Counted from the first letter of the stretch, positions 9,347 to 18,583 are shown. The stretch: DNA of 64,000 nucleotides from Cryobacterium sp. Y57 (GCF_002929505.1 NZ_PJJL01000069.1:169829-233828), one strand, 5' to 3'. Made by a program: numbers and translations. The notes: generated by a model from the sequence alone, not told the origin.

Positions 9347-10417
9347 GTGTACATTTCGCTTGTGAAAGAGATACAGGCCGAGAACCGCGAGTGGATCAAT
9401 TTCGCCAAGGGCGCGGCGATTATTCTCGTCGTGCTGTACCACTCGTCGTTGTTCCTCAACGACCTCGGTCTGGCCGGCAGCACCCCACGGTTGCGCCTCG
9501 TGTTGGCCTATTTTCCCATGCCGGTGTTCTTCTTCATCGCCGGACTCACCGCGCGGCGTATGCTCACCTGGAACCTGAAAGACCTCTGGCGCCGGCGCTT
9601 ACTCGTGCTTGTGTATTTGTACCTGCTCTGGTCGGTCATCCGGGTCGCGTTCTACCTCGTCGTGCCGCACCTGCGCGGCACCGAGCGGTCCCCGACCGAC
9701 CTGCTCAACATCGTCCTGCTGCCGGTTTGGCCCACCAGCAGCTACTGGTTCATCTGGGCTTTGGCCATTTTCACCCTGCTCGCGTGGCTTCTGCGGAAGC
9801 TGCCGATCAGGCTGCAACTCCTTCTCGCCGGCGTCGTCGCAGCACTGGCGACGACGCCGGGAGTGCTCGACCTCGACAACGTCGGCTGGGACCGCGTCGC
9901 CGCCAATTTCATTTTCTTCATCACCGCCGTCTACTTTCCCCACGTCATTTATCGGCTGGCCGCCCGAGTGCGCGTCTGGCACGCGGCTGTGCTTGTCGCT
10001 GCCTATCTCGGGCTCGCCGTGCTGATCGTGCCGCTGCATCTCTCCCGTGTTCCGGGGCTGATCCTGCTCGAAAGCGTGGTGGCCGTCGCGATGGGCGTCA
10101 CCCTGGCCACCCTGCTGGTTCGAGTGCGCTGGTTGAAATTCATGAGCACGCTCGGGCAATACAGCTTTCAAATCTATTTATTGCACCTGTTTCTCGTGGC
10201 CAGCGCCCTCGCGCTGCTGGCACCGTTCGCAGAATCGCCCTGGCTTGAACGCGCCGGGAATGCCCTGCCGTTCCTGCTCGCCGCCATTGTGCTCGTCGCC
10301 TCGCTCTACCTCGCCAAGCTCCTGCGCCGGTTCTCGTTCCTCTGGGTCAGTCCGTTCCGCACACGCCAGACCGCGTCAGTTTCTCGTCGGGCTCCTTTGA
10401 ACCGTGACCTGTTGTGA
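9347..10417 (+). CDS. Acyltransferase-3 family membrane protein
   Basis: This 356-residue integral membrane protein has about ten helices and begins with the family motif (REWINFAKGAAIILVVLYHSSLF, with its Asn and His). FPMPVFFFIAGLTARR matches the second conserved block. It is expected to transfer acetyl or another acyl group to a polysaccharide. It is the first gene of the forward glycan arm and overlaps the esterase gene by 4 bases (GTGA). The GTG at 9347 is used; a second GTG at 9362 is equally possible because no clear ribosome site is seen. It resembles the protein at 30503-31630. Confidence 0.85.
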   Translation: MYISLVKEIQAENREWINFAKGAAIILVVLYHSSLFLNDLGLAGSTPRLRLVLAYFPMPVFFFIAGLTARRMLTWNLKDLWRRRLLVLVYLYLLWSVIRVAFYLVVPHLRGTERSPTDLLNIVLLPVWPTSSYWFIWALAIFTLLAWLLRKLPIRLQLLLAGVVAALATTPGVLDLDNVGWDRVAANFIFFITAVYFPHVIYRLAARVRVWHAAVLVAAYLGLAVLIVPLHLSRVPGLILLESVVAVAMGVTLATLLVRVRWLKFMSTLGQYSFQIYLLHLFLVASALALLAPFAESPWLERAGNALPFLLAAIVLVASLYLAKLLRRFSFLWVSPFRTRQTASVSRRAPLNRDLL

Positions 10418-11328
10418 AAAAATCCCGTGCGTTTGCGGCATCCGTCGGGCTGCTCGCTGTCGGTCTGGTGCTGAGCGGATGCGCCGCCACCACCAGGCCG
10501 ACCGCGCGTGCACACAGCGACTCGGTCGTACTGGAGAACGACCTGCAGTACGGCACGGCTCTCGGTCAGAAGCTGCTACTGAACGCCTGCTTGCCCAAGA
10601 GTAAGACAGCACCCAGGGCGGCTATGATCCTCATTCACGGCGGTGGCTTCGACAGCGGTACCAAAGACTTCGGCGGCATGAACGCGCTCTGCTCGGAGCT
10701 GGCCGATGGCGGCATCGCCGCCTTTTCGGTGGATTACCGCCTGGCGCCCAAATTTGCCTACCCGGCACAGGTGAACGATGTCACCGAAGCGCTCACCTGG
10801 CTGCGGGAACCCGCCCAGATCGCGCAGTTCGGCATCGACCCCGAACGCATCGGACTGTTCGGAAGCTCCGCCGGTGCGATCATCGCTTCCTCGATCGGCA
10901 CCAATGGCTCTGGCAGCTTGGCCGGTGATGATCGGGTCGCAGCGGTCGTGGCGATGTCGCCGGCAGTCGACCTCACCGAGCAGGGGCTTCTGCGTGGCAA
11001 CCCTTCGACACCGGCGATGGCATCCATTTTGCAATACCTCGGCTGCTCTGACTTCATTGACTGTCCCGATGCCCACGCGGCGTCGCCGTTGTACGCCGTC
11101 GACAAGACCGATCCGCCGTTTTACATCGCCATTTCACAAAAGGAACTGGTTCCCCTTGAACAGGGCAAGGCCATGGCGTCAGCGCTCAAAGCGGTCGGCG
11201 TACCCGTCACCCTCGATGTGAAACCCGGTAAAAAACACGGGTTGGAGCTCCTCGACGAGGCTACACGAGCGAGCATTCGTCAGTTTCTGATCGATAATTT
11301 AGTCAACTCCACAAGACCAACTGATTAA
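10414..11328 (+). CDS. Secreted esterase/lipase-like lipoprotein, alpha/beta hydrolase
   Basis: This is a 304-residue alpha/beta hydrolase of the hormone-sensitive-lipase/BD-FAE type. A signal peptide with lipobox (VGLLAVGLVLSGCAA) predicts a lipid-anchored extracytoplasmic protein. The oxyanion motif HGGGF is at about residue 70, the nucleophile elbow GSSAGA at about residue 150, and a C-terminal catalytic His in GKKHGLEL. It is coupled to the acyltransferase gene by GTGA overlap, suggesting a paired acylation and deacylation role on a surface glycan (inference). An intrinsic terminator follows immediately. Confidence 0.85.
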   Translation: MKKSRAFAASVGLLAVGLVLSGCAATTRPTARAHSDSVVLENDLQYGTALGQKLLLNACLPKSKTAPRAAMILIHGGGFDSGTKDFGGMNALCSELADGGIAAFSVDYRLAPKFAYPAQVNDVTEALTWLREPAQIAQFGIDPERIGLFGSSAGAIIASSIGTNGSGSLAGDDRVAAVVAMSPAVDLTEQGLLRGNPSTPAMASILQYLGCSDFIDCPDAHAASPLYAVDKTDPPFYIAISQKELVPLEQGKAMASALKAVGVPVTLDVKPGKKHGLELLDEATRASIRQFLIDNLVNSTRPTD

Positions 11329-11366
11329 ATCCTCAATACCGGCAGTCCAAAAATGAGGATTTTTAT
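11327..11366 (+). terminator. Rho-independent terminator after the esterase gene
   Basis: A 9-bp stem (AAATCCTCA 11327-11335 with TGAGGATTT 11354-11362) is followed by a short T-run. It overlaps the last bases of the stop codon and should separate the acyltransferase/esterase pair from the Wzc-like operon. Confidence 0.75.
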
Positions 11367-11433
11367 GACAACATAGGGACTTGTCGTCGTGCACCCGAAG
11401 CACGACGCATTGATCATGCGGGAAGAAGCGCCC

Positions 11434-12909
11434 ATGGAACTGAAGCGACTGGTTCGAATTCTCCGAAAGCGATGGATTCTCATCGTTGCTTTCATCCTGC
11501 TCGGCGTGGTCGGTGGAGCAGCAGCCGCCCTGCTCACTCCCGTGCAGTACCAGGCTTCCACCCGGGTATTCGTCGCCGCACAGATTCAAAACGGGTCAAC
11601 TCCCGGCGATCTCGTGCAGGGCAACAACTTCGTCGTGCAAAAGCTGCCGTACTACCTCGACGTCGCGACGAGCCCCCGTGTGCTCGACCCGGTGATCGCG
11701 AGCCTCGGCCTCGATGAGAGCGCGGTGAACCTGGCCGAACGGGTCACGGCCACATCGCAGCCCGGCTCGGCCATCATTGAGCTCAGAGCTCTCGCTTCCA
11801 CGGCAAATGCCGCCCAGCAGCTCGCGCAGGCCGTCTCGGAGAGTTTCACCGACGTCGTCATCAATCAGATAGAAAAGCCCGCCGATGGCGGTGCGAGCCC
11901 GGTCACAGTCGGCGTGCTCAACCCGGCGGTCGTCCCCGACAACCCCGCGGTGCCTCAGCTCTACCTCAACCTCGCCGTCGGACTGCTCATCGGGCTGCTG
12001 ATCGGACTGGTCACCGCATTCATCCTCGGCCTGTTGGACCGCCGCATCTACAACCGCGACGACATCGAGCGACTGACCGTCGTTCCCGTACTCGGAGGCA
12101 TCCCGCTCGAAGCTCGCGCCAACCCGATCATCTCGCCAAACGGTGCGCCCACCGCCCGCGGCGAGGCGTTTCGCGTGCTGCGCACCAACCTCGAGTTCGC
12201 CGACGCCGATGCCGGCCGCCGCAGCCTCGTCGTGACCTCTTCCGTGTCGGGCGAGGGCAAGACCACCACGCTCGTGAATCTTGCCATCGTGCTGGCCGAG
12301 AGCGGCGCGACGGTCGCTGTCATCGACGCCGACCTGCGCACGCCCCGGCTGGCCGACTACCTCGGACTCGATGCCGAGCACGGACTGACCGACGTGCTCC
12401 TCGGCGACGTGCAACTCAAGGAATCTCTACAATCGTGGGGCGCGCAGCATCCGCTTACAGTGCTATCGTCGGGCAAGATTCCCACGAACCCGAGCGAACT
12501 GCTTGGATCGACAGCCATGGGTACGGTGCTGGATGTGCTGAGCAGCAGTTACGACTATGTGCTCCTCGACGCCCCGCCGGTGCTTGCAGTGACGGACGCA
12601 GCCGTGCTCAGTCGCTGGACCGGCGGCACCATTCTGGTCGTCGGCGCCAACCGGGTGCGCGAGCCCGAACTGCTGGCTGCCTTCGACGCCCTGGAAGCTG
12701 TCGGCACAACTCCCCTCGGCGTCGTGCTGGCCATGGTTCCCACCCGTGGTCCCGATGCGCTCGTGCGTGATGGAAGCTTCGTAGTCTCTGCCCGCCCGGC
12801 ACCCCGAGCCACCCCAGCAACCGGCGCGGACACGAACGAATCGGGCCGTTCGACCCCGTCCGACAGCGAGGCCGCGACAGCAGCCAGCGCCACCCGCGTC
12901 ACCTGGTAG
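11434..12909 (+). CDS. Wzc/CpsCD-like chain-length determinant and tyrosine-kinase-type ATPase
   Basis: This 491-residue inner-membrane protein should control polysaccharide chain length and export. A Wzz domain has membrane helices at about residues 15-38 (RKRWILIVAFILLGVVGG) and 177-200 (LYLNLAVGLLIGLLIGLVTAF). A cytoplasmic BY-kinase-like ATPase follows, with Walker A SSVSGEGKTTT, Walker A' VAVIDADLRTPRL, and Walker B YVLLDAPPV. The C-terminal tail (about the last 55 residues) is Ala/Thr/Ser-rich with no tyrosine, unlike classical Wzc autokinases. The ATG at 11434 follows a GGAAGAAG ribosome site; an in-frame start at 11389 is less likely. Confidence 0.88.
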   Translation: MELKRLVRILRKRWILIVAFILLGVVGGAAAALLTPVQYQASTRVFVAAQIQNGSTPGDLVQGNNFVVQKLPYYLDVATSPRVLDPVIASLGLDESAVNLAERVTATSQPGSAIIELRALASTANAAQQLAQAVSESFTDVVINQIEKPADGGASPVTVGVLNPAVVPDNPAVPQLYLNLAVGLLIGLLIGLVTAFILGLLDRRIYNRDDIERLTVVPVLGGIPLEARANPIISPNGAPTARGEAFRVLRTNLEFADADAGRRSLVVTSSVSGEGKTTTLVNLAIVLAESGATVAVIDADLRTPRLADYLGLDAEHGLTDVLLGDVQLKESLQSWGAQHPLTVLSSGKIPTNPSELLGSTAMGTVLDVLSSSYDYVLLDAPPVLAVTDAAVLSRWTGGTILVVGANRVREPELLAAFDALEAVGTTPLGVVLAMVPTRGPDALVRDGSFVVSARPAPRATPATGADTNESGRSTPSDSEAATAASATRVTW

Positions 12910-12980
12910 GACCAGCGTTCCAGTGCGTTCGGCGCGCGTTCGAAGCAGTTCTGCAAGAGCTTGACCCAAAAGGAGACTCA

Positions 12981-13967
12981 GTGTCCGTGCACTCGTCTTA
13001 CCCGATCGATTCGTCGCCCTCCCCGCAACGAAAGCTCCTGCTCGTCGCTTCCACGGGCGGGCACCTGGCCCAGCTGGTGCGGCTGGCCCCGGGGCTCGGT
13101 GCCTCACCCAATTCGCTCTGGGTCACCTTTGATTCCGTGCAAAGCCGGTCGCTGCTGGCCGGCCAGCGGCGTATCCATGTGCCGTACGTGCGTCCCCGCG
13201 ATTACCTCGGCATGATGCGAGCGGCCAGCATCGTGCGCCGAGTGCTCAGGCACGAAACTTTCGAGGGTGCCGTGAGTACCGGCGCCGGTCTTGCCGTTGC
13301 GGCGCTGCCGCAGGCCGCGATCAGCGGCGTGCCGAGCCTGTACATCGAGAGCGTCTCCCGTGTCGAGGGGCCATCGCTCAGCGGACGCATGCTCGCCGCC
13401 AGCCATCTGGTCAGCGTGCGCACCCAGCATCCGTCCTGGGCTACCAGCCGCTGGCGGACGCACCCGAGCGTGCTGTCCACCTATCATTCGTTGATCCGGC
13501 CCGCGCCGGAACGGCCCAGTCTGTTCGTCACACTCGGCACCATCGAGGGGTACCGTTTCGATTCCCTCGTCGACGCAGTTCTTGCGAGTGGCCTGGCCGA
13601 TGAGCGCACGGTCTGGCAGCTCGGTTTCACGACCGACCGTACCAGCCTTCCCGGCCGGGTGCACCAGATGATGCCGACCGCGCAGTTTATCGATGCTGCC
13701 CTGAACTCCGATGTCGTCATCACCCACGCCGGTGTCGGTACCTTCATGGGGCTGCTCGAACTGGGTATTTTTCCCGTGATCGTGACCCGTCGCAAGTACC
13801 GCGGCGAACACGTTGATGACCACCAGATGCAGATCGCGGAGCTGGCCGAGTACCTGGGCGTCGCTCGAGCCGTTGACTCGCCCGACCTGACGGCCGACGT
13901 CATCCGCTTCGCGGCCGGTCGTGCCATCGACACCGGTGTGCGCATTCCGCTGCCCAGCGACCGATGA
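12981..13967 (+). CDS. Alg14-Alg13-like fused glycosyltransferase (PssD/PssE type)
   Basis: This 328-residue protein combines the two halves of a GT-B glycosyltransferase that are separate in many systems. The N-terminal part is Alg14/PssD-like (KLLLVASTGGHLAQLVRLAP, then GAVSTGAGLAVAALPQA). From about residue 175 it is Alg13/PssE-like (SLFVTLGTIEGYRFDSLVDAVL, then DVVITHAGVGTFMGLLELG, the nucleotide-sugar binding block). It probably adds an early sugar of the repeat unit to a lipid carrier. The GTG at 12981 has AGGAG at 12971-12975. The stop overlaps the next start by 4 bases. Confidence 0.85.
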   Translation: MSVHSSYPIDSSPSPQRKLLLVASTGGHLAQLVRLAPGLGASPNSLWVTFDSVQSRSLLAGQRRIHVPYVRPRDYLGMMRAASIVRRVLRHETFEGAVSTGAGLAVAALPQAAISGVPSLYIESVSRVEGPSLSGRMLAASHLVSVRTQHPSWATSRWRTHPSVLSTYHSLIRPAPERPSLFVTLGTIEGYRFDSLVDAVLASGLADERTVWQLGFTTDRTSLPGRVHQMMPTAQFIDAALNSDVVITHAGVGTFMGLLELGIFPVIVTRRKYRGEHVDDHQMQIAELAEYLGVARAVDSPDLTADVIRFAAGRAIDTGVRIPLPSDR

Positions 13968-15064
13968 GTCAGGGGGCTCCAGCCGAGCGGATGCTGCGCC
14001 AAATTTTTGTCCCCGCCCGCGGGCAATACGACAACATCGGCGACATTCTGCTGCGTCGCCAACTGCTCGACTGGTTACGGGGGAATGGCCCGCTGCACGT
14101 CTATGTCGGTAAGGCACCCGACGGGTATGCCAGGGGGCTCGGCCTCACACCGGGCGACGTGCAGTATCGATCGTTTCGATGCTGGTACGCGGCGGCGCTT
14201 CGCAGCGCGGCCCACGGCCAAGCCTCGTACGTATTCAAACCCGGCGAGATTCAATTGACTCTGGTCGGCATGAAAGAGCACCTCGTCATGCTGCCGGTGC
14301 TTGCACTCGTGCGTGCCCGACACGGCCGCGTCGCCCGGGTCGGTGTGGGCAGCCGAAACTTCGCGCCGCTGCCGCGTGCACTGATGGGACCCTCGATCGC
14401 GCTGTCGAACCTGTCGTTGTGGCGGGATGCAGCAACGGCCGGGTATCTCGGGCGGGGCAGTGTCATGCCCGACCTTGCCTTTGCTCGTCGCGGCAGGGGT
14501 GTCGATTCGGTCGATATAGCGTGCCGCGACCTTCTCGTCGTCTCGATGCGCTCCGACCTCGACTACCCGAGCGCCGCCTGGCTTGCCGCCGTGCGTGCAG
14601 TCGCTGCCGACCACGGTCTGCAGATCTGGTGTGTCACCCAGGTCTTGCGCGACGATACGAGGTGCAGTCAACTCGCGGCCGATCTCGGGGGCGAAGCGCT
14701 GCGCTGGAACGGCACCGGCCATGACGAGCAGGAACAGCGTCTGCGTACGCTCTATCGGCGGGCCGCGCTTGCCGTGAGCGATCGTTTGCACGTGCTCGTC
14801 GGCGCGCTCACGGAGGGAGCGGTTCCCGCCGCGCTCCTTGTTGACGCGAAGTCCGACAAGATTGCGCGGCATTTTGCTGCAGCCGGACTACACGACGTGA
14901 GCATCGTCAGTGCGGGTTTGACCACCGCCGAGATCGCTGAACGGCTGCAGAACCTGCTCGGCCGCCGTATGGCTATCCTGGCCGGCCTGGCCGAGGCGCA
15001 GGACGAGTTGCACAACGTGCGCCGTCTGCTGGATCGGGTGCTGACCCGCGAGAGCGCGCGGTGA
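13964..15064 (+). CDS. Polysaccharide pyruvyl transferase family protein
   Basis: This 366-residue protein should place a pyruvate ketal on a sugar, using phosphoenolpyruvate. The N-terminal family motif GQYDNIGDILLRRQLLDWLR is present. The C-terminal half has AVSDRLHVLVGALTEGAVP, the RLH block common to this GT-B-like family. It is coupled by ATGA and GTGA overlaps to the glycosyltransferases on both sides. It is clearly paralogous to the protein at 21494-22543, with matching segments such as GLGLTPGD/GLGLHDED and FKPGEIQL/FNAGEMEL. Confidence 0.85.
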   Translation: MSQGAPAERMLRQIFVPARGQYDNIGDILLRRQLLDWLRGNGPLHVYVGKAPDGYARGLGLTPGDVQYRSFRCWYAAALRSAAHGQASYVFKPGEIQLTLVGMKEHLVMLPVLALVRARHGRVARVGVGSRNFAPLPRALMGPSIALSNLSLWRDAATAGYLGRGSVMPDLAFARRGRGVDSVDIACRDLLVVSMRSDLDYPSAAWLAAVRAVAADHGLQIWCVTQVLRDDTRCSQLAADLGGEALRWNGTGHDEQEQRLRTLYRRAALAVSDRLHVLVGALTEGAVPAALLVDAKSDKIARHFAAAGLHDVSIVSAGLTTAEIAERLQNLLGRRMAILAGLAEAQDELHNVRRLLDRVLTRESAR

Positions 15065-16248
15065 GCCTCGCCGACGCGGGCGATACCGAGCCGATCGAGA
15101 TACAACCGATCACCGCTGTACCGCCATCAGTCACAGCAAGCACGCCCCTCGTTCCGATTGCCCCAGTTGCCCCAGTTGTCCCAATTGTCCCGGCGTCGCC
15201 GGCGGAACGGCTGACAGCGGTGCACATTGGGCGCAGCGGTGAGGTCGCCGGCGGTATGAGTCAGGTCGTCAACGGCTATCTGGCACATTCTTTCGCCGAT
15301 TTCGACCTGCGTTTGGTGTCCTCGCGCGATGGCACTGGCGGGGCGCGGGCGGCCTGGCTTGCCATGTCCGCTTTCTGGAAAGTGTTGCGTCTGTCCCGGC
15401 CCGAGCGCACCGTCGTGATCGCGCACCTGTCGCAGGGTGGTTCCTTCGCGCGTGAAGGAGCGCTGCTGGCCCTCGCCCATGCGCGCGGGTTTAGCACGGT
15501 CGCTCAGCTGCACGGCAGTTCTTTTACCGACTTCGCCGAAAAACGGCCCGGTCTGGTGGGGAGCGTCCTGCGCGCGGCCGACGTGGTGTTGACCCTGTCG
15601 GCCGAATCGCGCGACACGGCGGCTGAGTTCGTGCCGGGGGAGCGGGTTGTGCTTGTACCGAACGCCGTCGCCGACGGCGTGCGCCGCGACATCGAACCGC
15701 TCGTGGTGTTCGGCGGTGCGGTCAGCGTCCGCAAGGGTATCGACGTGCTCGTGGCGGCGTGGCGGCGGCTCGCGCCCGAGCATCCGCTCTGGAAATTGGT
15801 GATTGCCGGTCCCATCGGTGATCAGCCTGCCGTTCCGCTGGTGCGCGGCGAATTCGTCGGGGCGCTCAGCCACGAGGCACTGATGAAGTTGCTCGAGCGT
15901 GCGGCGATCGCCGTGTTGCCCTCTCGCGACGAGGCGATGCCGATGTTCATTCTCGAAGCCATGGCTCGCAGCAACTGTGTGGTGGCGACGCGGGTCGGCG
16001 GCGTGCCGGCCGTGCTCGCCAACGGTGCTGGGGTGATCGTGGAACCCGGTGACGTCAACTCGCTCGAGGCAGCGCTGAGACACGCGATAACGGATGCCGC
16101 CTGGCGCGTAAAAAAGGCGGATCTGGCCAGATCCGCCTTCGAGACTACCTATTCGGCGGCCGCTGTCTTTCCGCTGGTCGAGCGCAGCTGGAAGGCTGCG
16201 CTCGACCGACGATCAGACCGTGTTGCTAGGAGATACAGGCCTGGTTAG
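15061..16248 (+). CDS. Glycosyltransferase family 4-like protein
   Basis: This 395-residue GT-B glycosyltransferase starts with GTG inside the previous stop. About 45 Pro/Thr/Val-rich residues precede the fold (LTAVHIGRSGEVAGGMSQVVNG), so the true start could be later. The C-terminal donor-binding domain shows FGGAVSVRKGIDVLVAAWRRL, then AVLPSRDEAMPMFILEAMARS with the E-x7-E retaining motif, and a GGVPAVLANGAGVIVEPGD loop. It is the last gene of the forward arm and its 3' end overlaps the convergent beta-helix gene by 23 bases. Confidence 0.85.
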   Translation: MSLADAGDTEPIEIQPITAVPPSVTASTPLVPIAPVAPVVPIVPASPAERLTAVHIGRSGEVAGGMSQVVNGYLAHSFADFDLRLVSSRDGTGGARAAWLAMSAFWKVLRLSRPERTVVIAHLSQGGSFAREGALLALAHARGFSTVAQLHGSSFTDFAEKRPGLVGSVLRAADVVLTLSAESRDTAAEFVPGERVVLVPNAVADGVRRDIEPLVVFGGAVSVRKGIDVLVAAWRRLAPEHPLWKLVIAGPIGDQPAVPLVRGEFVGALSHEALMKLLERAAIAVLPSRDEAMPMFILEAMARSNCVVATRVGGVPAVLANGAGVIVEPGDVNSLEAALRHAITDAAWRVKKADLARSAFETTYSAAAVFPLVERSWKAALDRRSDRVARRYRPG

Positions 16249-18133
16249 AGAATCCGGACCCCGCAGCCGTAACGATGTTCGAGCAGTAGACCGTAGTGCC
16301 GCTGGCACCCTTGGTTCCCTGCTCGTGGATGAAGAAGCCGTAGCCGGCCGCTCCGACCGGGGTGGTGTTGCCGTAGAAGATGTTGCGGAGGCCCCAGCCG
16401 GCGACGCTTCCGTTGACCGCGAAGCCGTGCATGGTGCTGTTCTTACCCTCGTTGTTGTACACGCTCCAGTCGTTGCCCTTGACTTTGACCCATTCCTCAG
16501 CGCGCGGCATAGCGTTGGCGCCATCGATGATGTTGTCGCGGATGATCCCGCTGGAGGTACCTTCCTTGACCTCGATCGGCTGTGCGCCGGTGAGGCTAAT
16601 GTTGTTGGCCATGAGCAGCGTGCGGTCGGTCTTGTCGGGCTGGCAGTTGGTCTGGGCGCACCAGTTGGCGTCTGAGGTTCCGATGTAGATGCCCTCCCCG
16701 TAGAACGGGTCGCGCTTGCCGGTGTTTGTGACGGTGTTGCCGACGACTTTGCTGTCGGTGGTGAAGGCACGCAGGTGGATGCCCTCGTAGCCGATGTTGT
16801 CGACGAGTGTGTCCGCAATGGTGACGTTGCTGCTGCGGATGACGCTGATTCCCTTGAGGCTGTTGGTGATGGTCATTCCGGCGATCACGAGGTTGGAGGA
16901 GTTGGTGATCTGGATGCCGTGGTTGTTCTGGATGCTGCCGACGTTGATCACGGCGCTGCGCGGTCCGCAGACCCAGATCGGGTTGGACGCGGTTCCGTTC
17001 GCGGTCATGTTGATTTGCTCGTTGTAGGTGCCGGGGGCCATCTTGATGACGGTTCCGGGCTGGGCCTGGGAGACGGCGGTTATGAGTTCCCGGGCCGTCG
17101 CCACATTGACGGTGGCAGCGGGGCAGTCAGCGTAGCGCGGGGTGCTGATCGGAGCCGGAGTCGGCGCCGTGCTTGGCACGGCCGACACGATGAACGCGTC
17201 GACGATGCTGTTGGTACCGGTGGAACGGGCGTCCTTCTGCCCGGTTCGGGTCACGGTGATGGTGTGCGTGCCAGCCGAGAGGCTCGTGGTGCTGAACGCG
17301 TTCTGCTTGTAGGCGGTGGTCGCAGAATACCCGTTGACCGTGGCGACGTTCGTACCGTCGATCGCGACGATGCTGGTGCCGGAGCTGCTGGTCAGGCGTG
17401 TGATGAAGGCGATGCTCGAGCCCTGGAAGGTGAACGAGGCGCTACCCGCCGTGGTGGTGAACTGAACTCCGCCGCCTGAGTCGCTGGCCGAGCCGGAGGT
17501 GCGCCAGGTGCCGTTGTATGTGACCGACGCGGAGTCGCCCTCGAAGGTGGTCGAACCGGCCGGAGCCTGCACGGGAGCGGTGGCAGCGGGCGCCGGTGCC
17601 GGTGCGGCTGCGGGTGCCTTCGTCCCGGTAGGCGCCAGGGTGACGAAGGCGTCGACGATGCTGTTGGTGCCGGTGGAGCGGGCATCCTTCTGGCCGGTGC
17701 GGGTGACCTCGATGGTGTGCGTTCCGCTAGAAAGGTTCGAGGTGCTGAACAGGCTCTGCTGGTACCGGGTTGAGGCGGAGTAGCCGTTGACCGTGGCGAC
17801 AACCTTGCCGTCGATAGCGATATCGCTCGTGCCGGAGCTGCTGGTCATGCGAGTGACATAGGCCACGGTTGAACCGGTGAAGGTGAGCGAAGCGCTCGAC
17901 GTGGTCGAGGCATACTTGATGGATCCGCCGTTGTCTGATGGTGAGCCCGTCGTGCGCCAGGTACCGGAATACTTCACCTGCGCTGAGCTGCTGTCGACGA
18001 CCGTGGTGCCGGCGGGAGCCGTGGCGGCGGAGGCTGAAGCGGCGCCGAGGGGGATCATTGCGGTGAGGGGTACGATCGCGGCGATGACGACGGCCGCGAT
18101 GGTGGCACGGCGTGAAGCACGGGGGAACAACAT
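16226..18133 (-). CDS. Secreted right-handed beta-helix protein with two N-terminal repeat modules
   Basis: This 635-residue exported protein has a signal peptide (RRATIAAVVIAAIVPLTAMIPLG). Two modules of about 115 residues follow, each with a DSSSAQVKYSGTWRTTG-like start and ending GTHTIEVTRTGQKDARSTG / TNSIVDAF. A C-terminal parallel beta-helix (about residues 320-635) has the HGIQITNSSNLVIAG ladder and several Cys. Such helices often bind or cleave acidic polysaccharides, so an EPS-acting lyase or surface adhesin is possible; no catalytic triad can be assigned. The ATG at 18133 has GGAAGG upstream; the longer frame to 18370 is rejected. Confidence 0.82.
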   Translation of the reverse strand: MLFPRASRRATIAAVVIAAIVPLTAMIPLGAASASAATAPAGTTVVDSSSAQVKYSGTWRTTGSPSDNGGSIKYASTTSSASLTFTGSTVAYVTRMTSSSGTSDIAIDGKVVATVNGYSASTRYQQSLFSTSNLSSGTHTIEVTRTGQKDARSTGTNSIVDAFVTLAPTGTKAPAAAPAPAPAATAPVQAPAGSTTFEGDSASVTYNGTWRTSGSASDSGGGVQFTTTAGSASFTFQGSSIAFITRLTSSSGTSIVAIDGTNVATVNGYSATTAYKQNAFSTTSLSAGTHTITVTRTGQKDARSTGTNSIVDAFIVSAVPSTAPTPAPISTPRYADCPAATVNVATARELITAVSQAQPGTVIKMAPGTYNEQINMTANGTASNPIWVCGPRSAVINVGSIQNNHGIQITNSSNLVIAGMTITNSLKGISVIRSSNVTIADTLVDNIGYEGIHLRAFTTDSKVVGNTVTNTGKRDPFYGEGIYIGTSDANWCAQTNCQPDKTDRTLLMANNISLTGAQPIEVKEGTSSGIIRDNIIDGANAMPRAEEWVKVKGNDWSVYNNEGKNSTMHGFAVNGSVAGWGLRNIFYGNTTPVGAAGYGFFIHEQGTKGASGTTVYCSNIVTAAGSGFSNQACIS

Positions 18134-18583
18134 TATGAAACCTTCCGAATGTTCAAGGACGGGATGGTTACGTCCGTGAACCCGACGGGTTTCGACGCAC
18201 CTGACCTTCGTGATTTGTGGCGGTGGTGCTTCCGTGATCACGTCGTCAATTAGGGTCTGTGCTGCTGCGCGTTTGCCGTGTGTAAATGGGTTTGTGGGCG
18301 CAAAATGCGCGGATGCGGCGGCTCTGCAGCGCGCGAGCGCGCGCGAAAAAGAGTGCGTCGCGTCGAGCAACCGTCAGCGAGAAACTGAGACGACCTCGGC
18401 GATTTCGTCCTGATCAGTGCTATTGCCCATTGTGGGCAACGTCCCACAGGTAGGGGCTGAATTTTCGGGCGGCGCCGCGCGGTCACCGGGAGCGGGTATC
18501 GGTCATTCCTGAGAAAGTGCCTAGAGTAAAATTCATACTGTTGAATTTTGTCGCGATGCAGAATGCTGAACCTGCGGTCGAAC
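18134..18583. other. 450-bp untranslated region upstream of the first beta-helix gene
   Basis: There is no credible gene here. It contains a small hairpin (TGTGGG/CCCACA at 18431-18448), an inverted repeat (AAAATTCA 18528-18535 with TGAATTTT 18542-18549), and a motif at 18506-18520 also found upstream of the paralogue. It must contain the promoter and perhaps a long 5' leader. Confidence 0.6.
18506..18520 (-). promoter_or_regulatory. Shared motif upstream of beta-helix gene 1
   Basis: TTCCTGAGAAAGTGC on the plus strand differs at one of 15 positions from the copy at 20377-20391 upstream of the paralogous gene. It lies about 370 bases before the start codon. A common regulator site or promoter part is inferred. 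Confidence 0.45.

Noticed and set aside
18134..18370. N-terminal extension of the first beta-helix protein
   Set aside because: The extension lacks signal-peptide character and an SD; the ATG at 18133 has both a good SD and an immediate signal peptide.
18134..18583. Possible riboswitch (such as ydaO/c-di-AMP type) in the long leader of the beta-helix gene
   Set aside because: Only small hairpins are seen; no conserved riboswitch core could be recognised.
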